A stretch of 21,289 nt of DNA from Albidovulum sp. GTDB lineage: Bacteria; Pseudomonadota; Alphaproteobacteria; Rhodobacterales; Rhodobacteraceae. A program made the translations under genes and the position numbers. Below, piece after piece: positions 1 to 6,302 of the stretch; the first letter of the stretch is position 1, and each line of letters starts with the position of its first letter. Where the stretch lies: the NCBI GenBank assembly GCA_030837825.1, contig JAUQYB010000051.1, positions 1 through 21,289 on the forward strand, in the 5' to 3' direction. The notes beneath the pieces were generated by a model. It searched no databases. It worked only from the letters and a program-made list of their open reading frames with translations, and had not been told where the DNA came from.

Positions 1-177
1 CTTGTAGGTGCCGCCGGTCTCGGCCTTCCACTTCTCGGCGCCGTTGAAGGCCGCTTCGTTGAAGGATTTGTCGAACTTGCCGCCGAGGTCGTAGATGATC
101 GCCGGATCGGCCAGCGCCGCGCCCGAGGTCAGCGCCAGCACAGCGGCCGCGCCGAGGAATTTTCTCTGAAGGGTCAT
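1..177 (-). CDS. BMP-family ABC transporter substrate-binding protein, N-terminal part (cut by window start)
   Basis: Only the first 59 codons are in the window; the gene runs off the left edge. The protein opens with a Sec signal peptide (MTLQRKFLGAAAVLALTSG, then a cleavage-like ALA-D) and the mature part begins with the pattern IIYDLGGKFDKSFNEAAFNG, characteristic of the BMP/Med/PnrA lipoprotein-like family (Bmp domain). Known members bind purine nucleosides or related compounds in the periplasm and feed an ABC importer, so the ATPase and permease genes would be expected further left. No lipobox cysteine is seen, so this should be a soluble periplasmic protein. It lies 174 bp downstream of rimI on the same strand, with its own promoter-like sequence and a RutR-like palindrome in that gap, suggesting nucleobase- or nucleoside-responsive control. 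The ligand itself cannot be read from this fragment. Confidence 0.85.
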   Translation of the reverse strand, partial: MTLQRKFLGAAAVLALTSGAALADPAIIYDLGGKFDKSFNEAAFNGAEKWKAETGGTYK

Positions 178-263
178 GGAAAAGCTCCCGGTTTGTGTCC
201 CTGTCGATCCGCGTTCGGTGCCGTCCTTGCGGACAGCCGTTCCCCCCGCGCGGATTGCCGTCG

Positions 264-292
264 ATTAGCGCCGAAGGGCCGCGGCCGGTCAA
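264..292 (-). promoter_or_regulatory. Probable sigma-70 promoter of the BMP transporter gene
   Basis: Read on the minus strand, TTGACC (292-287) is followed after exactly 17 bases by GCTAAT (269-264). That is a good -35 and a 4-of-6 -10 hexamer with ideal spacing. Transcription would start near 257, leaving a leader of about 80 bases before the ATG at 177. It is assigned by sequence only. Confidence 0.5.
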
Positions 293-320
293 TAGGCATT
301 CGCGCCGGCCGAAGGGCAAT

Positions 321-336
321 TTGACCGCCCGGTCAA
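321..336. promoter_or_regulatory. RutR-like palindromic operator upstream of the BMP gene
   Basis: TTGACCGCCCGGTCAA is a perfect 7+7 inverted repeat around two central bases. It matches the known RutR consensus TTGACCAnnTGGTCAA except for the innermost A/T pair, which is G/C here. It sits 28 bp upstream of the proposed -35 of the BMP gene, and a further half-site (GGTCAA, 287-292) coincides with that -35. RutR is the TetR-family regulator of pyrimidine and purine catabolism, which fits a nucleoside-type transporter. The regulator is inferred and not present in this window. Confidence 0.5.
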
Positions 337-351
337 CCACCCTGACGTGTT

Positions 352-771
352 TCAGGCGAGGCTCCGCACGAGGATCAGCGCGTCGGTCAGGGTGCCGTCC
401 GGGCGCCGGTAGTAGCGCGGTCGCCGGCCGCTTTCGGCAAAGCCCGCACCTGCGTAGAGCGCGCGGGCGGGGGCGTTGTCGGCGGCGACCTCGAGGAAGG
501 CGCGGCCGGCGCCCTGCCGCACCGCGCGGTCGAGAAACGCCGCGAGAAGCCGGGCAGCAACGCCCCTGCGCCGCGCCGCCGGCGCCACCGCAAGCGTGAG
601 AAGCTCCGCCTCGTCGGCCAGAACCCGGCCGACGAGGAACCCGTCCGGCTCGCTCAGAAGGAAGGCCCCCGGCGTGGCGAGGATGGCCTCGATCTCGGCC
701 GCGGCCCAGGGGCGGGGGGCGGCGAAGCACTGGCGGTGGATCGCGGCCAGCCGTTCGGCATCGACGGTCAT
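352..771 (-). CDS. rimI: Ribosomal-protein-alanine N-acetyltransferase RimI (GNAT)
   Basis: This 139-residue GNAT enzyme transfers acetyl from acetyl-CoA to the N-terminal alanine of ribosomal protein S18. The acetyl-CoA-binding loop is visible as LAVAPAARRRGVAARLL (about residues 60-76, with the RRRGVA pyrophosphate-binding turn), followed by FLEVAADNAPARALYAGAGF (residues 92-111), the usual RimI motif with the catalytic-type tyrosine. Length is normal for the family (about 140-150). The ATG at 771 overlaps the TGA of tsaB by four bases (ATGA), so the two are translationally coupled; this overlap decides the start and excludes longer readings in the frame. The order nifU-like/tsaB/rimI is common in Rhodobacterales, and tsaB-rimI adjacency is widespread in bacteria. 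A general GNAT of other specificity is possible, but context favours RimI. Confidence 0.88.
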   Translation of the reverse strand: MTVDAERLAAIHRQCFAAPRPWAAAEIEAILATPGAFLLSEPDGFLVGRVLADEAELLTLAVAPAARRRGVAARLLAAFLDRAVRQGAGRAFLEVAADNAPARALYAGAGFAESGRRPRYYRRPDGTLTDALILVRSLA

Positions 772-1373
772 GGCAACAGGACGGGCGGCGCCTCGCGCAT
801 CGGCGCGGCATCGGCGGGGCGCAGGTAGAGAGGGGCGGGACGGGGCAGGGGCTGGTGGCGCCGGTCGCGGGCGATGCGGGCGATCCGGGCGGCGATCTCG
901 CCGGCCGGCAGGTCGGAGAGCCACAGGAGCGGCGCGTCGAGCGCAGCGGCGGCGGCCGCGGGACGAAGGTCGGGGGCGCCCTGCGTGCTGCCGTCGCGGC
1001 GCTGAAGCCAGACCATACCGCGCGGGGCCCCGATCGCCACCCAGAGCGGGCCCTCGTGCCCCTCGGCGCGGGCCTCGAACCCGCTCACGCCGACGGCGGG
1101 GATCCCCAGGCCGAGCGCCAGCCCCCGGGCGGCGGCCACCGCGATGCGGATGCCGGTGAAGTTGCCGGGGCCGGTGCCGACGCCGAGCGCGGCGAGGTCG
1201 GCCCAGGCGTGGCCGTGGGCGGCCAGCAGTTCCTCCAGCATCGGCATGAGCCGTTCGGCCTGGCCGCGCCCCATCTCCTCGGACCGCGCCTCCAGGAGCC
1301 GGTCGCCGGAAACGAGAGCGGCCGCGCAATGCGCGGCCGAGGTGTCGAAGCCGAGGACGAGCGGCCCCGCCAT
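768..1373 (-). CDS. tsaB: tRNA t6A37 threonylcarbamoyltransferase complex subunit TsaB
   Basis: TsaB is the non-catalytic ASKHA-fold partner of TsaD and TsaE in making N6-threonylcarbamoyladenosine at position 37 of ANN-decoding tRNAs. The 201-residue protein shows the N-terminal ASKHA strand VLGFDTSAAHCAAALV (6-21) and the diagnostic GVGTGPGNFTGIRIAVAAAR (64-83), equivalent to the conserved GPGSFTGLRIG segment. Length is slightly below the E. coli protein (231) but typical of alphaproteobacteria. The start ATG at 1373 lies three bases after the stop of the NifU-like gene, so the three genes form one minus-strand transcript. The C-terminal domain is alanine/arginine rich, which is unremarkable at this GC content. 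Confidence 0.93.
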   Translation of the reverse strand: MAGPLVLGFDTSAAHCAAALVSGDRLLEARSEEMGRGQAERLMPMLEELLAAHGHAWADLAALGVGTGPGNFTGIRIAVAAARGLALGLGIPAVGVSGFEARAEGHEGPLWVAIGAPRGMVWLQRRDGSTQGAPDLRPAAAAAALDAPLLWLSDLPAGEIAARIARIARDRRHQPLPRPAPLYLRPADAAPMREAPPVLLP

Positions 1374-1376
1374 GCG

Positions 1377-1937
1377 TCAGGCGGCGACCGGCCGCACCTC
1401 GGTCACTTCGGGAATGTAGTGCCGGAGCAGGTTCTCGATCCCCATCTTGAGGGTGAGGGTCGAGGACGGGCAGCCGGCGCAGGCGCCCTGCATGTGCAGG
1501 TAGACCACGCCGCGGTCGAAGCCGTGGAAGGTGATGTCGCCGCCGTCCTGCGCCACCGCCGGGCGCACCCGCGTGTCGAGAAGCTCCTTGATCTGCTTGA
1601 CGATGTCGGCATCCGGCCCGTCCTGTTCGGCGTGCGCGCTCGCGGCGCGTTCGCCCTCGATCGCGGGCTGGCCGGAGTGGAAGTGTTCCATGATGGCGCC
1701 GAGGATCGCCGGCTTGATGTGGTCCCAGAACACCGTCTCGGCCTTGGTCACGGTCACGAAGTCCGATCCGAGGAAGACGCCGGTCACACCGTCGACGGCG
1801 AAGATGCGCCGCGCCAGCGGCGATTTCGCCGCGGTGTCCGGCGCCGGGAAATCGGCGGTTCCGGCGTCGAGGACCGCGAGGCCCGGCAGGAACTTGAGCG
1901 TTGCGGGGTTCGGCGTGGACTCGGTCTGGATGAACAT
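1377..1937 (-). CDS. NifU-family (NFU1-type) iron-sulfur cluster scaffold/carrier
   Basis: The 186-residue protein has two domains: an N-terminal Nfu_N domain opening with MFIQTESTPNPATLKFLPG (residues 1-19), the hallmark of mitochondrial NFU1 and its alphaproteobacterial relatives, and a C-terminal NifU domain (about 110-180) with the cluster-binding CxxC in GACAGCPSSTLTLKMG (C153, C156). Family members bind a bridging [4Fe-4S] cluster as dimers and deliver it to target apoproteins. The start follows a clear GGAGG Shine-Dalgarno. It heads the nfu-tsaB-rimI operon with a promoter-like sequence just upstream. It differs from E. coli NfuA, whose N-terminal domain is a degenerate A-type carrier, so that symbol is not used. 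Confidence 0.92.
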   Translation of the reverse strand: MFIQTESTPNPATLKFLPGLAVLDAGTADFPAPDTAAKSPLARRIFAVDGVTGVFLGSDFVTVTKAETVFWDHIKPAILGAIMEHFHSGQPAIEGERAASAHAEQDGPDADIVKQIKELLDTRVRPAVAQDGGDITFHGFDRGVVYLHMQGACAGCPSSTLTLKMGIENLLRHYIPEVTEVRPVAA

Positions 1938-1961
1938 GGCGGCGCCTCCGTTTCGTCAGCC

Positions 1962-1990
1962 GATATGCGCCCCGGGGGGAGGCGAGTCAA
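1962..1990 (-). promoter_or_regulatory. Probable promoter of the nfu-tsaB-rimI operon
   Basis: On the minus strand TTGACT (1990-1985) and CATATC (1967-1962) are separated by 17 bases. The -35 is strong and the -10 moderate. A start near 1955 would give a short leader carrying the GGAGG ribosome site before the ATG at 1937. Confidence 0.45.
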
Positions 1991-2049
1991 GATTTGGAAG
2001 GGTTCTAAAAGCGCGGCGGGAAGGACGGGGCGCCACCTCCTGACGCGTC

Positions 2050-2078
2050 TTGCCCTTTTTCGCCGCGGCCCCTAGGCC
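2050..2078 (+). promoter_or_regulatory. Probable promoter of the EamA permease gene
   Basis: TTGCCC (2050-2055), 17 bases, then TAGGCC (2073-2078). The same arrangement (TTGnnC-N17-TAGGCn) is found before ybgC, and a close one before prmA. The start would lie near 2085, about 20 bases before the ATG at 2104. Confidence 0.4.
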
Positions 2079-2103
2079 TTGGCACGGGAGGCCCGCGCGC
2101 CCC

Positions 2104-2940
2104 ATGTCGTTCACCGTCTTTCTCTCGGTCCTCGCCGCCGCCCTGCTCCATGCCGGCTGGAATGCGCTCGTCCGCGTCGGCGCGAGCCGCGTCGGCACGA
2201 TGATGGCGCTGTCGGCGGTGCAGGGGATCATCGGGCTTTGCGTCGCCGCCACCGGGCCCTTGCCCGCAGGCCCGGTGTGGCCGTGGATCCTCGCCTCCGG
2301 CGCGATCCATTCGGCCTACAAGACCTTCCTGACCTTCGCCTACGAGCACGGCGACCTTTCCCGGGTCTATCCGCTGGCCCGCGGCACGGCGCCCCTGATC
2401 ACGCTGGCCGTCGGCGGGCTCTGGCTCGGCGAGGCGGTGCGGGCGACCGAGGCGGCGGGCATCCTGCTTCTCGGTGCGGGCATCCTGATGCTCGCCGGCG
2501 GCATCTGGAGGGGCGGGGAATCGCGGCGGATGCTTCCCTACGCCTTCGGCTCGGCCCTGGCGACCGCAGGCTACACGCTGGTCGACGGGCTGGGCGCGCG
2601 GGTCGCGGGCAATGCCGCGCAATACGTCGGCTGGCTCTTTCTCGTCGATGGCGTGATCTTCGCCGCGGCGATGCTGGCGCTTCGCGGGCGGGCATCGCTG
2701 CCCGGCGGCGGACGGGTCTGGGTCGTGGGCGGGCTTGCGGCCGCGGCGTCCTACGCGTCCTATGCGGTCGCCGTCTGGGCGATGACGCTGGCGCCGATCG
2801 CGCTGGTCGCGGCGCTGCGGGAGACCTCGATCCTCTTCGCGGTGCTGATCGGCTGGCTGGGCTTTCGCGAGCGGATGACCCCGGCGAAGGCGCTGTCGGT
2901 CGGGCTGATCGCGTCGGGCGTGGTGCTGACCCGGCTGTGA
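2104..2940 (+). CDS. DMT-superfamily (EamA) inner-membrane transporter
   Basis: The 278-residue protein is almost entirely hydrophobic and reads as about ten transmembrane helices in two EamA repeats. The first repeat begins FLSVLAAALLHAGWNALVR (residues 4-22), with the HAxWNxxxR signature of this group. The second starts near residue 140 (MLPYAFGSALATAGYTLVDG) and ends with the LRETSILFAVLIGWLGFRER segment typical of the family. Substrates of such carriers are amino acids, nucleobase-like metabolites or cofactors and cannot be told from sequence. The upstream ATG at 2050 is in frame but would add a non-homologous tail, would coincide with the proposed -35, and lacks a ribosome site. The start at 2104 lies 21 bases after the promoter and behind GGGAGG. 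It converges on pcs with only 21 bp between the stops. Confidence 0.85.
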   Translation: MSFTVFLSVLAAALLHAGWNALVRVGASRVGTMMALSAVQGIIGLCVAATGPLPAGPVWPWILASGAIHSAYKTFLTFAYEHGDLSRVYPLARGTAPLITLAVGGLWLGEAVRATEAAGILLLGAGILMLAGGIWRGGESRRMLPYAFGSALATAGYTLVDGLGARVAGNAAQYVGWLFLVDGVIFAAAMLALRGRASLPGGGRVWVVGGLAAAASYASYAVAVWAMTLAPIALVAALRETSILFAVLIGWLGFRERMTPAKALSVGLIASGVVLTRL

Positions 2941-2961
2941 GGCACCGGCTGCCGGGCCAGC

Positions 2962-3663
2962 TCAGGCCGGAGCGCCGCGTGCCGGAAAGAGCTGCTGCGC
3001 CACCCCGGCGACAAGAAGGTAGATCGAGGTGGCGGTGAGCCCCCAGTGGGCGATCTCGCCCTCGGCGAAGTCCACCCAGGCGGCGCGGGCGGCGAAGGCC
3101 ACCCAGGCCAGCGCCACCGGCAGGGTGATCCAGCGCCAGCGTTCGGTGCGCACCGGGTGGACAAACTTGAGGTTGGTGAACATCGTCGCTGCAAGGGCGA
3201 GGATGATCGCCGTCATCAGGTAGAAGTTCGGCTCCAGCGCGAAGAGGACAAGGACCACCATGTTCCAGCAGGCCGGGAAGCCCGCGAAGGACTTGTCGGT
3301 CGTCTTCATCCTTGTGTCGGCGAAGTAGATCACGCTGGCATAGGTGATGACGATGATCGCGCACCAGCCGGTCCAGCCGGGCAGAAGGCCCGACTGGAAG
3401 AGCGCGAAGGCCGGGATGAAGACATAGGTGAGGTAGTCGATGATCAGGTCCAGCAGCACCCCGTCGTAGGTCGGCCACATCGTCTTGACGTGGAAGTGCC
3501 GGGCGAGCGGCCCGTCGACCCCGTCGACGATCAGCGCCACCACGAGCCAGAGGAACATCAGGCTCCACTTCGCGTCGACCGCGGCGAGCATGGCGAGCAT
3601 CGACAGCACCGCGCCGGTGGCGGTGAAGAGATGGACGAGAAGCGCCTTGATCTGCGGGGTCAT
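2962..3663 (-). CDS. pcs: Phosphatidylcholine synthase (CDP-diacylglycerol--choline phosphatidyltransferase)
   Basis: This integral membrane enzyme condenses CDP-diacylglycerol directly with choline to make phosphatidylcholine, a route found in bacteria such as rhizobia and some Rhodobacterales. The 233-residue protein carries the CDP-alcohol phosphotransferase motif in its Pcs-specific spacing: D50-G51-x2-A54-R55, twelve residues, G68-x3-D72-x3-D76 (segments DGPLARHF and YDGVLLDLIIDYLTY). About eight hydrophobic segments surround it, and length is close to the 241 residues of the Sinorhizobium enzyme. The ATG at 3663 is preceded by AGGAGG at good distance; the longer reading to 3744 has no such signal. 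It lies 99 bp downstream of xerC on the same strand, probably its own unit. Choline must be imported or supplied by other genes outside the window. Confidence 0.93.
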   Translation of the reverse strand: MTPQIKALLVHLFTATGAVLSMLAMLAAVDAKWSLMFLWLVVALIVDGVDGPLARHFHVKTMWPTYDGVLLDLIIDYLTYVFIPAFALFQSGLLPGWTGWCAIIVITYASVIYFADTRMKTTDKSFAGFPACWNMVVLVLFALEPNFYLMTAIILALAATMFTNLKFVHPVRTERWRWITLPVALAWVAFAARAAWVDFAEGEIAHWGLTATSIYLLVAGVAQQLFPARGAPA

Positions 3664-3762
3664 GTCAGCCTCCTGACCGGAATCGGGGCGCGGCGCAACC
3701 GTCGGCGGGAGCCAGGCGGCCGGGCCCGGCGGGGTTTCCCGCAAAGCCGGGGACGCCGCCGC

Positions 3763-4704
3763 TCATCCCCGCACCCGGGCGCGGGGATGGGCCTGTTCAT
3801 AGACCTCCATCAGCCGCTCGGTGTCCACGGCCGTATAGGCCTGGGTGGTCGAGAGCGAGGCGTGGCCGAGAAGCTCCTGGATCGCGCGGAGGTCGCCGCC
3901 GGCGGTGAGAAGATGCGTGGCGAAGCTGTGGCGCATCGCGTGGGGCGTGGCCGAGGCGGGCAGGCCGAGGGCGAGGCGGGCCTGTTCCATCGCCTTGGCG
4001 ATGAGCCGCGGGTTCAGGGGGCCGCCGCGCGCACCGCGGAAGAGCGCCGCGCCGGGTTCGTCCGCGACCGGGAAGGGGCAGAGCCGGACATAGGCCGCGA
4101 CCGCGGCGCGGGCTGCGGGCAGGGCCGGCACCACCCGCTCCTTGCCGCCCTTGCCGCGGATGCGCAACGTGTCCGGCAGCGGGCTTTCGGCGCCGGTCAG
4201 CGAGAGCGCCTCGGAGATGCGCAGGCCGCAGCCGTAGAGCAGCGTCACCACAGCGGCGTCGCGCGCGGCCACCCAGTCCTCGCGCGGTTGCGTGCCCATC
4301 ACGCCGATCACCTCGCGCGCGGCGTCCTCGCTCAGGGGGCGGGGCAGCTTGCGGCGGAACTTCGGGCTGCGCGCGGCAAGGATCGCCGTCGGGTCGAAAC
4401 CCTCGCGCTCGGCCAGCCAGCGGGTGAAGCCCTTCACCGCCGACAACGCCCGCGCGAGCGACCGCGCCGACATGCCGCGCCCGCGTTCATGGGCCATCCA
4501 CGCCCGCATGTCCGACTGGCCGGTGCGGGCGAGCCGCGCCGGCCCGAGGCTTTCGCCGTGATGATGCGCGACGAAGGCGAGGAAGGCGGTGACATCGGTG
4601 CGGTAGGCCTTGACCGTGTTCGCCGCCGCGCCGTCGAGCGCCGCGAGGTGGCCGAGCCAGCGTTCAAGCGCCGATCTGAGCGCGGGAGAGAGCGCGAGGC
4701 TCAT
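3763..4704 (-). CDS. xerC: Site-specific tyrosine recombinase XerC
   Basis: XerC acts with XerD at the chromosomal dif site to resolve dimers at cell division. The 313-residue protein has an N-terminal SAM-like core-binding domain (about 10-105) and a C-terminal catalytic domain with the full active-site set: R162 (GCGLRISEALSL), K185/K188 (RGKGGKER), H255-x-x-R258 (TPHAMRHSFATHLL), H281 (LLGHASLSTTQ) and nucleophile Y290. The intact catalytic set and the tight link to DUF484 (seven bases between DUF484 stop and xerC start), a pairing also known in gammaproteobacteria, argue for housekeeping XerC and against an integron or phage integrase. No attachment site or mobile-element genes adjoin it. 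Confidence 0.92.
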   Translation of the reverse strand: MSLALSPALRSALERWLGHLAALDGAAANTVKAYRTDVTAFLAFVAHHHGESLGPARLARTGQSDMRAWMAHERGRGMSARSLARALSAVKGFTRWLAEREGFDPTAILAARSPKFRRKLPRPLSEDAAREVIGVMGTQPREDWVAARDAAVVTLLYGCGLRISEALSLTGAESPLPDTLRIRGKGGKERVVPALPAARAAVAAYVRLCPFPVADEPGAALFRGARGGPLNPRLIAKAMEQARLALGLPASATPHAMRHSFATHLLTAGGDLRAIQELLGHASLSTTQAYTAVDTERLMEVYEQAHPRARVRG

Positions 4705-4711
4705 CGCCCGC

Positions 4712-5419
4712 TCAGGCGAGCCAGCGCCGCATCGCGCGCTCGAACACCCCGCCGAAGAAGGTCAGCAGGTCACTGCCCTGGTTGGCGCGGAACTGGTGCG
4801 GGTCCTCGGCGCCGAGCGCGAGCATCCCCGGCAGGCGGCCCTCGCCGAGGTCGAGCCGCAGCGCGGCTTCCGAGCGGATCCAGTCGCCGGTCCGGCCATA
4901 GATCGTTTCGGCACCCGGAAGCGTCTGGCGCAGCACGACGGCGCGTTGCGGCACCGGGCGGCCGCCCGACATGTAGGTGGCGACGAAGCCCGGCTCGGCG
5001 ACGCAGAGCACATCGCCCAGCCGTTCGAGCGCCGGGTCGTGGTCGTTCTGGCGGGTTTCCAGGACCAGCCGCACCGCGTCCACCCGCAGGATCTGCGCCA
5101 CCTCGCCGCCGAGATCCTTCAGGAAGTCCTCGAAGCCGGTGGGGTCGAGCATCCTGAGAATCGCCCGGTGCACCTGGTTGGTGCCGGCGAGGTTCTCGTA
5201 GGCGGCGGCGATGACCGAGCGGTGGGTGTCCTCCAGCCGGTCCAGACGCGCCTCGAGCCGTTCCATCGCGATGCCGCGCAGGTCGACGATGTTGGCCCCC
5301 ATCGCGCGTTCGTTCGCGGCGATCAGCGCGCGCATGAGGTCGCGGTCCTCGAGAATCACCTCGGGTTCCGCGATGATCTTCGCCCTCAGTTCCTGCGCGA
5401 TGTTCGCCCGGTCCGCCAT
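4712..5419 (-). CDS. DUF484 family protein, upstream partner of xerC
   Basis: A 235-residue protein matching the DUF484 layout: an N-terminal helical, probably coiled-coil part (about 20-75, rich in charged heptads such as ERLEARLDRLEDTHRSVI) and a C-terminal GAF-like domain. No catalytic motif is apparent. Its role is unknown, but DUF484 genes sit directly before xerC in many proteobacteria, suggesting a link to chromosome dimer resolution or division; this is inference from neighbourhood. The start is taken at 5419 because GAGGG lies just before it; an in-frame ATG at 5431 would place the initiation codon on top of that ribosome site. Confidence 0.82.
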   Translation of the reverse strand: MADRANIAQELRAKIIAEPEVILEDRDLMRALIAANERAMGANIVDLRGIAMERLEARLDRLEDTHRSVIAAAYENLAGTNQVHRAILRMLDPTGFEDFLKDLGGEVAQILRVDAVRLVLETRQNDHDPALERLGDVLCVAEPGFVATYMSGGRPVPQRAVVLRQTLPGAETIYGRTGDWIRSEAALRLDLGEGRLPGMLALGAEDPHQFRANQGSDLLTFFGGVFERAMRRWLA

Positions 5420-5461
5420 CTCTGCCCTCATGCCGTTTTGGATCGGACCTTAGCAGCCCCG

Positions 5462-5496
5462 GGCGCACCGCGCCGCTGTTTTTTTCATCGCGGCGC
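5462..5496. other. Two mutually exclusive hairpins, one with a T7 run, in the gap between two minus-strand genes
   Basis: On the plus strand GGCGC-ACC-GCGCC (5462-5474) is followed by GCTG and seven T (5479-5485), resembling an intrinsic terminator. The second arm also belongs to a larger inverted repeat, GCGCCGC (5470-5476) and GCGGCGC (5490-5496), with the T run in its loop. Both neighbouring genes run on the minus strand, so the terminator-like reading would stop only antisense transcription. No other structure is seen in the 5420-5552 gap. Confidence 0.35.
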
Positions 5497-5552
5497 CCGC
5501 GCGGGGGCAAACCGTTGCAGCGGGGACGCCGGTTCGCGGCACGCCGCGCGGT

Positions 5553-6206
5553 CTAGAGAATCTTCTGCCCGGTCTTGGCCCAGTCCTTCAGGAACTGGTC
5601 GAGCCCCTTGTCGGTCAGCACATGGTGGGCCATCGCCTTGATCACCGAGGGCGGGGCGGTCACCACGTCGGCGCCGATCTTCGCGCAGTCGACGATGTGG
5701 TTCACCGAGCGGATCGAGGCGGCGAGAATCTCGGTGCCGAAGTCGTAGTTGTCGTAGATCGTGCGGATGTCGTGGATCAACTCGACCCCGTCGAGGTGGA
5801 TGTCGTCGAGCCGGCCGATGAAGGGCGAGACGAAGGCGGCGCCCGCCTTCGCCGCGAGAATCGCCTGCGCGGGCGAGAAGCAGAGCGTGACGTTGACCTT
5901 CAGCCCCTCGGATGCGAAAGCCTTGCAGGCGGTGAGCCCGTCCCAGGTGAGCGGCACCTTGATCGCGATGTTGGGTGCGATCTTGGAAAGCTTCATCCCC
6001 TCGGCGATCATCTCCCTGGCCCCGGTGGCCACGACTTCGGCGGAAACGGGGCCCGAGACCATGTCGCAGATCTCTTTCGTCACCTCGAGGATGTCGCGGC
6101 CGGCCTTGAGGATCAGCGAGGGGTTGGTGGTCACGCCGTCGACCATGCCAAGGTCGGCAAGTTCGCGGATTGCGGCGGTGTCGGCGGTATCGACGAAGAA
6201 TTTCAT
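5553..6206 (-). CDS. tal: Transaldolase (small TalB/FSA-like family, transaldolase-type active site)
   Basis: The 217-residue TIM-barrel protein belongs to the short transaldolase/fructose-6-phosphate aldolase family; family members form decamers in the cytoplasm. The Schiff-base lysine is K83 in [13 protein letters not shown], and GVTTNPSLI (24-32) is the family signature. Two positions separate the subgroups. E. coli FSA has Gln59 and Tyr131, whereas transaldolases have Glu and Phe. Here they are E57 (SAEVVAT) and F129 (VSPFIGR), so this should transfer dihydroxyacetone units between sugar phosphates in the pentose phosphate pathway. Automated annotation may nevertheless call it fsa. The ATG at 6206 follows an AGGA at suitable distance, and the much longer open frame upstream lies antisense to priA. 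It is divergent from priA across 96 bp. Confidence 0.9.
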   Translation of the reverse strand: MKFFVDTADTAAIRELADLGMVDGVTTNPSLILKAGRDILEVTKEICDMVSGPVSAEVVATGAREMIAEGMKLSKIAPNIAIKVPLTWDGLTACKAFASEGLKVNVTLCFSPAQAILAAKAGAAFVSPFIGRLDDIHLDGVELIHDIRTIYDNYDFGTEILAASIRSVNHIVDCAKIGADVVTAPPSVIKAMAHHVLTDKGLDQFLKDWAKTGQKIL

Positions 6207-6302
6207 GGCGCGGGTCCTGTCGCTTGCGGTGGGGGCGGAAGCCGTCGGGGGCGCTTCTAGCGCAAAGGCGCCGCCGCCGGAACCCCGGCGAGGGGGCGGC
6301 AG

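Noticed and set aside
352..1329. Longer rimI reading of 325 codons
   Set aside because: The upstream part is tsaB in another frame; the ATGA overlap at 768-771 fixes the rimI start.
3763..4704. Tyrosine recombinase as sign of an integrated element
   Set aside because: It is linked to DUF484 as in housekeeping xerC loci, and there are no att repeats, tRNA, phage or cargo genes nearby.
3046..5157. 703-codon plus-strand open frame across pcs, xerC and DUF484
   Set aside because: It is antisense to three recognised genes and has low-complexity Arg/Gly/His composition.
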